Source of the DNA: Acorus gramineus
Lineage: Eukaryota; Streptophyta; Magnoliopsida; Acorales; Acoraceae
Reading direction: 5' to 3'
NCBI GenBank assembly: GCA_030737835.1
Contig: CM060857.1
Location: 15,387,496-15,451,495, forward strand
Length of the DNA stretch: 64,000 nucleotides
Shown here: positions 37,851 through 50,219 of the stretch, in pieces
Numbering within the stretch: position 1 is the first letter of the stretch
How the letters are laid out: every line of letters begins with the position of its first letter
Program-made: the position numbers and the translations under genes
Notes under the pieces: model-generated
What the model was told of the DNA's origin: nothing
What the model saw: only the letters and a program-made list of their open reading frames with translations
Databases searched by the model: none

Positions 37851-37910
37851 TATGATTAGATCTAATGGATCAACACACTTTAGATAATCAAATTGGACCT
37901 AATCCAGTCC

Positions 37911-40651
37911 CTTTGTTATTGGAAACGAATAGCAATGGATCACATGATAATATCCCCATCTCGTGGGGTTATTATGGACAACGGTGCCGTGTTTGACACA
38001 AAATTTGCTCATTTGAATTCAGAGGTGGAATTGATGTCGTTAAAGACACTGAATATGATGTCACGTTCTAGGAGTAGTCATGTATGCCATGTGACATCGG
38101 ATGCACAGATTTTATGATTTCTTCTGATTCAGAAAGAATTTTAATGTTTTCTTTGTTAGAAAATAATATTTTTCTTCGATAAATTTTTAGTGCAGATTTT
38201 GGGCTTTCGAGCGATTATATAGACCGTTCTAGTCACTGGAAGTTTGTGTTTCCTTTGTCAGTGTGATTTTGTAATTGATTTGTGTTGTAGCTTGAATGGT
38301 TCTTTAGGATAATTACATTAATATTATTGTGCCAACTTTTTGGTGATTTAGAATCCTGAATGGATTATGGGTCAATTACAATGTTGGTTCAAGAACAATT
38401 GATTCTGGAGATGAACATTTGTTTCATGATCTTTTAAATGTTAAATCCGAGTCTAGGTTCGGACTCACGCTCGAGTTAGATTCTGTGCGTCGCAGGTTGG
38501 GTTTAGACAGGCCTTTAACTTTGCCCAACCTGTTTAAATTGCATCCATAAACATTGGAGGATATTTTTAAGAGATATTTTTTTTAGAAATTCAATTTTTT
38601 TTAAAATAATACGGTGGAGTAATGTTATGAAATAAAAACAATAATTTTATTTAAAAGAAAAAATATAATATTGTATCTTGATAAAATTTTATTTTATATA
38701 ACAATGTGTATTTCAATGAAAAAATATATAATTTTAAAAAATAAAAAAGTACAGGCTTTGAATGAGCTGAACCCAGGATTGAACTCTATAGATTTCCTAT
38801 CGAGTCGGTGATGCATATGAGACTGGAATTGGGGTTGGAATAGAACTTTGTGTGGACCAGCACTCTTTCTAGAGATTCAAGGGTCCGTGGATGTGGACCA
38901 TTTGCCGTTGACTTTAGTCATCAAAAACAGAATCTTAACTTTAACCTGCCGTATGGCGTGGAACATAAGGCAAGAATAATGAAGAATTGATGAGAATAAC
39001 TAAAAAAAATTGTTTGTTTTGGTAGAATAAACTCCGATAGTTATGTCTGGATAAAGCTAGGATAAGGCCTGATAACTATTATAAGGAAATGGTGGAATTG
39101 CTTATTAAGGCTTATCTATATCAATGAATAAAAATATCCTTCTCTATCATTTTAAAAAATTTATCTCACCTAACAGATTCACACATATTCCAAAAACTAT
39201 CACATCTATCAAATCAATCATATATCTCTCACACTATTCACAGGGGGTATAATTGTCATTTAAAAAATCATAAACTTTTATTCATCCCTTATCAACCATT
39301 TATCATCACTTTATCCAAGGTGAACCAAAAAAAAAAAAAAAAAAATCAAAAGTCTTTAATTCTTTAAGTGTTCTCTGCTTTTTGGAATTTAGTTAACTCC
39401 ATCTGAAAAAATTGACAAGCACTGACCCAACAGAAACAATGTTTTATTTTTGAAAACGATACGACTCCATATTTACGTAAGACTGTGAAGAATGATGTGT
39501 GAGTCACATATTCAAGATATTGTTTTAGAATTTTTTTCTGTATCATGTACAATTCAATAAACATAAGAAGTAGGATTTAGGAATGGCTTCTGATTTTGGG
39601 AATCCCTATTTATTTCTACATTTTGAATTTGATATGTCCGCATCATAGCAGCTTCCTGAATTGGCGAACTGAAACATCGAATTGCGTGTGCCCGAACTAC
39701 AACAGCTTTTCTTTTTTTTTTTATCAAAAGTGAGACTGAAGCAACATCTTCTTATTTAACATTTCAAAAGATTTCTCATTCTTTTTTAATTAACATTTAA
39801 AATGAACAAAAACTAATATCATATCTACAAATTATCAATGTTCAAATATAAAATGAACAAAAACATCAAATGATCAAAAGCCAAATATGATTCAGATATT
39901 AAACCTTTAATAAAAATATTCAAATCCATAGATACATCCCGATAAATAAAAACTGTCCACAGCCCAACAATAGTAGATTAAAAATGAAAAAAAAAAAAAA
40001 AGACACAATTCATGAATTTGAACTATTTAATCCAATTAGAACAAAAAAAAAACATGAATCATGAAATCAGGTTGAACCCAATAATCCAAAATATAAAAGA
40101 ACTCACAAATTCCTTTTCCACCTCGCACTAGTTCTTTTAAATCATGCATGGCATTTCACCAAACAAAACCTACCGAGAGATTTTTTCAATTCGATTACTC
40201 TGTGTTAGGGAACGTTAGGGAATAGTAGAGAATCTTTTGGAGATAGTTCTACCATTCAATCTATTTCACTGGTATAAGAAAGATCCACATGTTAAATCAT
40301 ATTTTTACTTTTTTATAATTCTCTATCCACGTCTTATTCACAACTTATCTATTGTTGTCATACAATAAATATTTTATTATTATATTTTCTAATGAAAAAT
40401 AACTAAAAACACAATAACCAAATAGAAAATGGTTTATTCTTTATCTATTTAGAATAGTTATTATTTCTGTGATAGCTTATATCACTATCCAAATAAGATG
40501 CACGTTGTTAGACAATCTCTTTTAAAGTTTTGCACGTAGTTTCATTTGCCTTTAAGGTCGTCAAACAAAGTATATAACTCATGTACCTCAACATTTTTCA
40601 TAAGTTGATAGTACAATGCATTGGAAATATGTATTTTATTTTTTATAAAAA

Positions 40652-40689
<38 letters not shown>

Positions 40690-41404
40690 CAGACTATTTC
40701 TAAAAAATCAACCTATGCGACACTGCAGCCGGGGGGCTGTAAATGAAGTTGTGCCTAACATTTTCCATCCCTTAAATAAATATCTCAAGCACCATGTTCT
40801 CTTGTTCGAATTTAAAAAACTGAAGCATGCATTCATAATTAAGGAGAGTTAAGAGTTTCATGTAACCTGGCTAGTTAAAATACAAGGAAGGTTTCATGAT
40901 ATAAGTAAACAAACCCAAAACGATAAAAAAAAAAAAAAGGAACCGGTAACGTTCTTGTATTCAAAACTTGAAAAGGATACTCTTGTTCTTATTTTTATAT
41001 ATGCAATTATTAAAATTGTGATACTTCAGAATTCCCATTTTATGGATCGCCATTCAATAAGGTGGCGGAGGTGGCCATATGAAAGAATGTTTTGGTTTTT
41101 GTAGAATATTTTCGTTTCAATTGGATAAAAAGTTCGCCCTGGAAGAGAGGAATCCATATGAAATAAGAGTAAAATTGAGACCAGTTGTAGCAGCTCACGT
41201 TATATAATATTATATAATATATATATATACACATAACAGATGTAGCATCCATAAAAAGACAAATTAACAACATATTTCAAACACAGTCAAACAACCACCA
41301 CACCCAAAATATAGAAAACAGAGAGGATTAACCGTCGTAACCGAAACATGCGTGTACAAAACGTGCGACGGAGAGGCGCTTCAGGCAAACCAGAGATGCA
41401 TTAC
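37911..41404. other. Spacer between the two SKU5-similar genes, right part
   Basis: AT-rich with no supported gene. It contains GGTTGGGT-rich remnants at 38450-38540, a possible MITE at about 39010-39330 (GGATAAAG-containing ends in opposite orientation), a CT microsatellite at 40658-40686 and a TA tract at about 41204-41229. The homology of promoter B with promoter A starts, weakly, near 41405. Confidence 0.4.
40658..40686. repeat. (CT)n microsatellite
   Basis: Uninterrupted CT dinucleotides for about 29 bp, in spacer DNA. Confidence 0.9.
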
Positions 41405-41500
41405 ATCCATTATAAAATAAAATAAAAACTCCATTAACGGATGCCTCCCTAAAAGAGAGAGATTCATCACTGTTTCACATCTCTCCCTCTCTCTGTCTTT

Positions 41501-41530
41501 ATATATATAAGCTTCCATTATATATAAAAA
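41501..41530 (+). promoter_or_regulatory. Likely TATA region of SKU5-similar copy B
   Basis: Two TATA-type boxes (ATATATATAA at 41501-41510 and TTATATATAAAAA at 41518-41530) lie about 145-170 bp before the ATG. They are shared with copy A. Either could set transcription start around 41530-41560. Confidence 0.5.
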
Positions 41531-41673
41531 CAGAATGGCCTCCCGCTAATAAAACAATCCTTCCGTCTCTCCCTCACCTTCCATCAAAAGGTGAAGGCGA
41601 CGTTTGTCTCATTCAAACACAAAAGGTCGATCACAAACTTTTCTGTGACTTCACCACGTATCGGTGCAAGAAG

Positions 41674-43455
41674 ATGTCGCAGGCAGTGGCGGTAGCGGTC
41701 GCTCTCCTCGCCCTGTCGGCGGGGTTGGCGATGGCGGAGGACCCGTACCTCTTCTTCACGTGGAACGTGACGTACGGCACGATCTCCCCTCTGGGCATCC
41801 CCCAACAGGGCATCCTAATCAACGGCCAGTTCCCGGGCCCCAACATCAACTCCACCACCAACAACAACATAGTCATCAACGTCTTCAACAACCTGGACGA
41901 GCCCCTCCTCTTCTCCTGGAACGGCATCCAGCACCGCAAGAACTCCTGGCAGGACGGCATGCCCGGCACCAACTGCCCCATCCTCCCTGGCACCAACTGG
42001 ACCTACCACTTCCAGGTCAAGGACCAGATCGGCAGCTACTTCTACTTCCCCTCCACCGCCATGCACAAGGCCGTCGGTGGCTTCGGCGGGCTCCGCGTCA
42101 ACAGCCGTCTCCTCATCCCGGTCCCCTACCCCGACCCGGCCGACGACTACACCGTCCTCATCGGGGACTGGTACGCCAAGGATCACAAGTCCCTCAAGAG
42201 GGTCCTCGACAGCGGCCGATCCCTCGGCCGCCCCAACGGCGTCCTCCTCAATGGGAAGACGGGACTGGGTGAGAAATCGAAATCCCCTGTTTTCACGATG
42301 GAAGCCGGCAAGACCTACCACTACCGCATATGCAATGTGGGCATGAAGAACTCCCTCAACTTCCGCATCCAGGGCCACTCGTTGAAGCTCGTTGAGATGG
42401 ACGGCTCCCACACCGTGCAGAACATATACGATTCCCTCGACGTCCACGTCGGCCAGTGCTACTCCGTCCTCGTCACCGCCGACCAGGAGCCGCGCGACTA
42501 CGTCATGATCGCCTCCACCCGGTTCACCAGGTACAGCCTCTCCGCAACCGGAATCATCCGATACGCGGGCTCTGACAAACCGGCTTCGTCCGTCCTCCCC
42601 AAGGCGCCGGCCGGGTGGGGGTGGTCGTTCAACCAGTTCCGCTCGTTCAGGTGGAACCTCACGGCCAGTGCGGCCAGGCCCAATCCGCAGGGGTCATACC
42701 ATTACGGTCAGATCAGCATCACACGCACGATCAAGCTCGCCAATTCCGGGAGGATCGTCGATGGCAAGCTCCGCTACGCACTCAACGGGGCGTCCTACTC
42801 CAACCCTGACACCCCGTTGAAGCTCGCAGAGTACTTCGGAGTCGCCGACAGGGTCTTCAAGTATGACACCATTGGGGACGAGCCGGCACGCAATGTCTTG
42901 AGGGCACCCATCACAGTAGGTCCAGTGGTCCTCAACGCCACCTTCCGTGATTTCATAGAGGTGGTCTTCGAGAACCACGAGAAGAGCATCCAGTCCTACC
43001 ACTTGGACGGCTACTCCTTCTTCCCCGTCGGGTCAGTATAGTAACTAGCAATCAACTAGTACTATACATATACATGTGTGTGTGTGTGCGCGCGCGCGCT
43101 TATAAACTAATTAATTAATTAACTAACATTGGGCATGATGAATATATATGCACGCAGGATGGGACCACGAAAATGGACGCCGGAGAGCAGGAAGAACTAC
43201 AACATGCTTGACGCGGTGAGCAGGCACACCATACAGGTCTACCCGAAGTCGTGGAGCGCAATATTGCTCACCTTCGACAACGCAGGGATGTGGAACATTC
43301 GGTCGGAGAATTGGGAGAGGCAGTACCTGGGACAGCAGCTATACATCAGTGTGTTGTCCCCAGCGAGGTCGCTGAGGGATGAGTACAACATCCCGGACAA
43401 CCAGCCCCTCTGTGGCATTGTTGCTGACCTCCCCAAACCTGATCCTTACACTTGA
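41674..43455 (+). CDS. SKU5-similar multicopper-oxidase-like protein, copy B
   Basis: Exons 41674-43031 and 43158-43455 (126 bp intron) give 551 aa, the same length and architecture as copy A: signal peptide, three cupredoxin domains without the usual copper ligands, no GPI tail. By eye I find about eight base differences from copy A in 1,656, four of them changing the protein: N to S in GQI(N/S)ITRT, H to P in RA(H/P)ITVGP, G to R in MGP(G/R)KWTPE and F to I in LCG(F/I)VADL. The first removes an N-glycosylation site. The gene points away from copy A. It converges on the ALE2-like gene, with about 670 bp between their stop codons. Confidence 0.92.
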
Positions 43456-44122
43456 TAAGAGAAGCCTTTATAATGTATCTTCATCATGATCAATTCACAT
43501 TTTCTTTATGCATTTATGTGTGTGTTTGAGAGGGGGCTGTTTTCTCTTTTGTGAACATTTTCTTTTACTTGCTTTTGACACTAATGTTTAATCAGATCAA
43601 GTATTTGTTGTTGAGGAAAATACTTATAGTAACAGAAAAACAAGTCTAATGGTGTTCAAAGGGAAAAGCTGTTTGTGCCCATGTAATAATAAAACGCATT
43701 CTTTGTGTGCAATCCTAAGAAGAATCTTGTTTTTCTAATCCACATATTTATTTCATTAGATGGAAGTATGTGTTTTTAATTTTTTCTACATAAATTAACA
43801 GCCTTCCATTCATCAGAATTTATAATTTATATAATTAATTATAGAATTCATTGTTACAGATAAGACTGCATATAAAACTACATGTAACACTATTCCTTTT
43901 GTTTTTAAAGCAGTGAACTGCATGTTAGCATCCAGAGGATGTATCCTCCACCTATAAGATATAGAAATGAATTGGGATTCTCAAAAATTTGAAGCAAATG
44001 GCAACAATTGCCATAAATACAACATGCACAACAGAGATCTTTCCTGAAAACTATACATTTTGGAGTAAGAAATGTAAGGGAAAAAAATGCATGGGGTGAA
44101 ACTAAAAACAAATCCACCAATA

Positions 44123-47100
44123 TCAAACCCAATACCCATCCATGTCGAATCTCCTCGACAGGAGGCCGTGTTCGCTCATGCTTCCTCGTAGTCTATAAAA
44201 CAGTGATTGTGTCTTCTTAGTCCTTATAGGTCCGGATCTACTATGCTTGACTATGTTTGATGTGGAGTGCGACCTATCAATCTCTTGCATTGGACCAGAA
44301 CTGTATTCCATCGTTATAAGAGAAGAGGCATATCCCTGCGTCAACCGAGGTGTGCTCCCACGCCACCAGCTGCTGTCGGAGCAATGCTCCCCTCGATAAT
44401 CGTGATCAGGGGCAGAAGAATCCTCTCTTTGGCTGTTACAGTCCTCACAGGCCTTGTCCCCATCTTTGTATATCAGCTTCAGGGCCTGCACAACCTCACC
44501 CATGAAGGGCCTCTGCGTCACCTCGGGGTGCACGCACATCGAGGCAATGGATGCAACCCTCACAAGGTCATCGAAATCGTAGTTCCCTCCCAGTGAAGGA
44601 TCCACCAGCAGCTTGATTCCTTCTTGGCTGGTCAGTAAGGGGCGCGCCCACATCACGAGGTTTTCCTGTCCCTCAGGTTGGGACATGTCCACTGGCTGTC
44701 TTCCAGATAGGAGCTCCAACAGCACCACTCCATAACTGTAGACGTCGCTCTTGATGAGTAGATGGCCTGTCATAGCATATTCAGGGGCAACATACCTGCA
44801 AAATCATAATGTTGGCTTAATAGTGTTAGAAAATGATATGCCTGAAATCTGTGGTGAGTTAGCAAGGCTGCTTCTTGGATAACTGATTCTATGAACTTTT
44901 GTCTCCTGACACAAGCAAGAGTTCATGGAAACTGTACGGTTTCCATGGATAAATTTAGACACTTATTTTCCAAAATTAAATGTCCAGATATGTTAGGAAT
45001 ATCATGTCAATGATAATAAAATAACATGGTGCTTAGCGATAAGCATAATGACTTATACCGGACTATTATAGTAGTATTATGACTTACGACCATATTGTTA
45101 CTCCCATCTTGCATTTACCAAATAAAAGTTGCGGTGGAAAAGGAAAGGAGCCTACCCAAAAGTGCCCATGACTTGAGTGGATATATGCAGACCTTCTTCG
45201 GATGCTTCCCTGGCCAATCCAAAATCTGAAACTTTCGGAGTGAAATCATCTTCCAACAAAATATTACTAGCCTTAAAATCACGGTGTATGACATGAGGAT
45301 TTGAATCCTCGTGGAGATATGCCAATGCTCTTGCTGCCCCAAGAGCAATCTTCATCCTTGTATCCCAGTCAAGGGGACCCCTCCTCTGGTCAGAACCTGA
45401 AATTTCGAACCAAATTAACAAGAGATACAACATGGGAAGACATATAATGGTATAATGGTGTATATACCATGCAAGTGAGACTCCACGCTTCCATTACGCA
45501 CAAGTTCATACACCAAGCATCGCACTCGTTCTTCAATGCATATGCCAATTAGCTTGACAAGGTTGCGGTGATGCAACCGGCTGAGCGTTTCAACTTCTGC
45601 AATGAATTCTCGATCTCTATTCTGGTCCTCCCTCATGAGCAATTTTTTAACTGCAATTTCAATTCCATCTTCCATGATCCCGTGATAAACTTCTCCAAAG
45701 CCACCTCTGCCCAAAAATTTCTTAGAACTAAACTTGTCTGTAGCTTTCTCAAGCTCAGACAGTGGGAATGTCTTAATAGAGAGCATGCATGGAGCCATGG
45801 TGGAAACAAAAGATGGTGACATTGAACTCAGAAAACTACTTGACAGGAAAGACTCGATGCCTGCAAAATCATCAACGAGAATCACATTAGTTACTAGGTT
45901 GATGAGGATCGGAAAACATGGACAGGTTATGCTTCAAGCTCAATACTATGTCAAAACTGGAAAAAACAATAATCCAATAAAAGAATCTCGTGAATTAGCT
46001 CAAAAAATGAACCGAGTAACAGTAAGACACACAATCTTAATATATGTGAAACTAGTCCAAAACATTAAAAAAATTAAAATACAACAAATTATTTTCTTTT
46101 CTTTTTTTGGAAATAGAACAATATTAATTATAATGAGATATAATGCATGTCCTGTAAGCGTGCAAGTACAAACACTAGAAGCACCAGAATGACAATTATA
46201 TTTGAATTTGAAACTTATCATTCAAAAGGATATCCCTACCAGATCTTTTGGTAACTGATGACTTAAATGCAGGACGAACCATGGTTGATGGTCCTCTGCC
46301 TTTCATCCATTTTATAAGGACGCAAGATATAGCAAGGCATATTATGAAGAATGCAGATAAAGCTAGAACTACAATAGCTATAGTTCTCCTGTGAAGCTTC
46401 ACATGCACATTTGCATTCTTAGGTAACTGATGACTTCCACTAGGGCTACCCCCAGATATAAATGGAGGTGTAGCTGAAAGACCTGTTGATTGGCATTTGA
46501 AATCAGTTGATCAACTAGTAATACATATGGTAAATGATGGACACGATAACATGGGATGTTATTACCTGGATAACGAATAGAGATCACGTCATATTCACCA
46601 AAAAGTGTGGCATTCAGGGGTACCTTCCTCCACAAGAACCTCTCATAAATCAGCAGAGCAGTTGTATTGTCAAATTTCTCTCCTAGAGGCACCAAGAAAA
46701 TATTCACCATTGTTTTATCTTGATCCTGAGTATCAGCACTGGCTCCCATTATCCTTACTTGACTTTGTTTCAGATATGTGCCTTCGGCGACCTCAACTTC
46801 TAGCTCTGGAATAAGAGGGAAGATTACATACGGAGTGACCCCAAGATCAAGTTCGACTTGCATTGGTAGTATACAACCACAAGGTGAACCAATTGGCGTA
46901 GGAGTCAGAGAATCAGGGCAATTGACTTCCTCACAGTCTGCAAAGGTTACCCAAATCATTAGAATTGAATAATAGGCCGTGTTTTTCTATTGGATCATGT
47001 TCCAAGTGATCTTTTAATACTTGTTATTGGCTTTCCAGCCATATAAGTGAACATATATTTCCACCCACACCTCTCCAGTTCTCTGCCGATGGCTCACTCC

Positions 47101-49766
47101 CTGACCATCAATATGGATCACTCAGCAGTTTAAACATCCACACATGTAGAAATTGGATCCATGCAGTACCTAGATGGGATGAAAGGCTCTCATCACTAGT
47201 TGGGATGTTTACCTAAAAGGTTTGTTTTCAGAAATGTGTAGATCTCAATGGGATTATGACTCATTTCTTTGTAAGTTAATTTTTTTTTCTTGACAAGTAC
47301 CTCTTGCATTTTTACAGAAGCTACTGATGTGCATTTTGTCCAAAATAAAAGTTTCATAAAAAAATCTTAACCAGATGACAGACAGACAGTGATATAACTG
47401 ATAAGCATTTACAATGAATAGAATAGAAGTTATTATTAGTTAAGAACAATGAGTCAGAATCAAAACCTTGATTATGCCATGGGATAAATAAACTTGGAGA
47501 TGCTGCCTTGGGTATCCTCTTTTGGTGCCTCCTGCCTCTGGGACTAGTGGCATGGTCTAGAAAATATGAACAAATAATAAGAAAGATGCTAACAGAAATT
47601 TATATGATAAGTTATATAATGGAGGATAAAAATGAATGTATTACCATGATAGGTTGGAGAAGACGCAGGTGATGGTGCCAAAGAAGGTTTGACAGCCCAT
47701 GCTGCAGGTGACAATGATGGAGAAATAGCCAGATCAACTGGAATGGGCCTTGCTGAAAATAGTCAAATATCACTTCTTCATGTAAAATTTGAAGACCTCT
47801 AAAGGCAGACAGGTATGCTGACATGATGTACCAAACAAACATCCTGTTCTAGGAATAAAGATTTTGAAAAAGAAAAAAAAATGACTTGTGAGTGGAACTG
47901 CCTTACACATGTTGGTTTGCTGCTAGCATGCCCAACAACTCTAATTACACCAGATGATAAATCTACAATATACAGTTTTCACATATACCGGATGATAATT
48001 CTAATTTATATTTTATCACGTATCATCATAAAGGAGTTTCCATAAGGACCTCAGTGTAGTGATCAAAATGGAAAAAAAGAATGCCACTGTGACATCCGTC
48101 TTCGAGATGAGAACAAATTTGGTTGCAAACTTGCAATGCTGGGTCAACAGCTCCTCTGAACAAAAGCATCATCCTTATTATTATTTAGCTGTATTCAGTG
48201 ACAAAACATCAAAAACTAAGGAGAAACCATAGATCCGTTGTTGCAATGAGAACCTGAGGCAACAAAAAGATAAAGTGTCTCTATATGGCGGGGAAACTGA
48301 ATAGGATGAGTCAACATATACAATCAGTCAGACAACTCCCTTTTGTCTCCTCACACTTTAAAAAGGCAAGACTACATGTGGCATAAGCACACTGCTTTAG
48401 AACATCTTCCAAGTTGTAACCCGTTAACATTCCTCCAATATTCTAAAACCATTGCAGATACCAACGCTCAAAGATAAATAGATAGCAATTAAGATATAGT
48501 CTCGATACAAACACAGATCAAATTCTTCCCGATGATAAAAATGCAACAGCATGAGTCAGCATGAGTGATGACTTTTTTTACATGTAAGTTTACGGGTTCA
48601 GTATGGAGGGTCACATTTTCAAAATAAAGTAACAATATTTTAAAAACCAACCCGCTCATTAAACTAGAAAAATGACCGCAGTTCAACCGTTGGGTTAATA
48701 GGAATTAAAATGTCATATCATCATTACATGATAAACATATTAATTATTATCAATAATAGACAAATATACAAAAAAAAAATTCATAAATACGAAGTCTTAA
48801 GTTCTAATCTTCATGTATTATCACAATCATATATAGCATGGTTTTATTATTAAAATCTAAATTTTTATTAAATTCAACATAAATTATCATTAGTCAAAAG
48901 AGAACATATCCAGCCAAGGCGTCTCTTCACTTTTCAGGTTCTATAAAGGTGGAAATAAAATGCAAGATTGAAAACCCAAGGTCCCTTATGAGTTGACTTT
49001 TGACATTGATCTTTATATAGTTAAAAAACTAGTACATTCAATCAACTCGTAGCCAGTTCTCAAAACCCATCAAGTTGGTGGGTTGACTGGTTTTTACTTT
49101 TCAAGCCGTTTTTTTTTTTTTTTTTACATTTTTAGGTTTTGAGGGCTAACTGGACCGGAATTTAGAACGGTCAAAGGTTCAACCAATTCAAACAGCCGGG
49201 TTGAGTTTTCAAACAACGTATAGTAAAACAGGAAAAAGACTACGCGGCCAAGCCCATCTAACACCTGCTCCTGATGCTATGTGCCAACATAAATCAAATG
49301 CAATGAATGGACGGTCAGACATTCATAATCCCACAGGTGTTAGTCTAGAACAAAAACCATAGGAACAAAAGGGGATTTCTTCATAAGCACTATTATCATA
49401 TCCATCCAAATCAAGATAATTAAATAAAGCAGTATTTGGAATCAATTCCACCTTGAATGCGTGATCTACAGATGCAGCAACTCCATAATTCCCAAGAAAC
49501 CCACTTATTCCACCAAATACACCACACATTTCCTAACTAGATCATTATTTCCACTACATAGTGCCACTGCAAAATATACTATGATTAAAACACTGAATTA
49601 CCAAAACAAAAAAAAAGAATGCGCAACCAGTGAAGCAAAGCAAAAGCAAAACAATGCAAACATGGAAAACCAAAATAAACATAGAAACAAGTGTACCGTA
49701 AGCGAGAGAACCGAAATCGAGCAGGCAAAGCAACGACAGGAGCAGCAGAGGCTCGCAAACCCACAT
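44123..49766 (-). CDS. ALE2: ALE2-like receptor serine/threonine kinase
   Basis: Eight exons: 49766-49697, 47752-47645, 47556-47467, 46937-46566, 46482-46240, 45860-45468, 45396-45156, 44795-44123. Phases agree and give 729 aa, near the roughly 740 aa of Arabidopsis ALE2. Residues 1-24 are a signal peptide ([19 protein letters not shown]). A short Ser/Pro-rich region ([11 protein letters not shown]) follows, then a Cys-containing extracellular domain ([19 protein letters not shown]). The membrane span is near residues 248-271, then a kinase domain with [25 protein letters not shown] and APEYAM. All core catalytic residues are present (Lys, HRD Asp, DFG Asp). ALE2 acts in epidermal and cuticle formation with ACR4 in Arabidopsis; orthology is likely but inferred. 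Intron 1 is about 1.9 kb. The 5' leader contains a GA repeat. Confidence 0.9.
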
Positions 49767-50045
49767 CTTCTCCCCTCTCAACAGCCTCCGCAGCGATCCG
49801 ACAGGACCATCATCACAAACAAAGACCCAGCTCGAACCGCGAAGAACTGGAGGATGAGAGATCGCCACAGAAAACCCAATCGGTCCCTGCGTCCGCACGG
49901 AGACCTCAAACGGCGACGGCGGCCGCGGAGGAGGTCGTCATGAAACGAAACAAGTGGTGGAGGGCAAATGCAGATCCATGGAAGGTGATTGCAGGGGGAG
50001 TTTTGACAGGTTAGGGTTTCGGTCGGGAAAATTTTGGAACAGATG

Positions 50046-50066
50046 AAGAGAGAGAGAGAGAGAGCA
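50046..50066. repeat. (GA)n tract in the ALE2-like 5' leader or promoter
   Basis: A run of GA dinucleotides about 280 bp upstream of the ALE2-like ATG, followed by further GAGAG clusters to about 50122. On the transcribed strand this is a CT-rich leader, common in plant genes. Confidence 0.8.
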
Positions 50067-50219
50067 ACGACTGTTAACAGCTAAAACGAGAGAGGGGGAC
50101 AGGTGAGCGAGAGAGAGGGAGACGGCTTTCGATTTTTGAGGGTGATTGTCGTGATCATGGTATCCCCTCCGGTGAGGGTTTCATAACTTTCGTTGTCCAT
50201 TTGAATTGAGTGGAAACTC

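Larger units (their letters stand above)
36105..37910. mobile_element. Mutator-like element carrying a FAR1/FRS fragment, interrupted by two others
   Basis: The left TIR (about 36105-36310, containing GACAATTTGATTATC and TTTAGCATTTAATTA) is matched in inverted order by 36848-36985 plus 37852-37905. The right TIR is split by the long-TIR element at 36987-37850. Inside, next to the FAR1-like fragment, sits a separate MITE. Long TIRs around a FAR1/transposase-like coding piece suggest a Mutator-like element. No clean 9-bp target duplication was seen. Confidence 0.62.

Noticed and set aside
41584-43002. Minus-strand open frames across SKU5-similar copy B
   Set aside because: Same shadow effect of GC-rich codons; the real gene is on the plus strand with correct splice sites and signal peptide.
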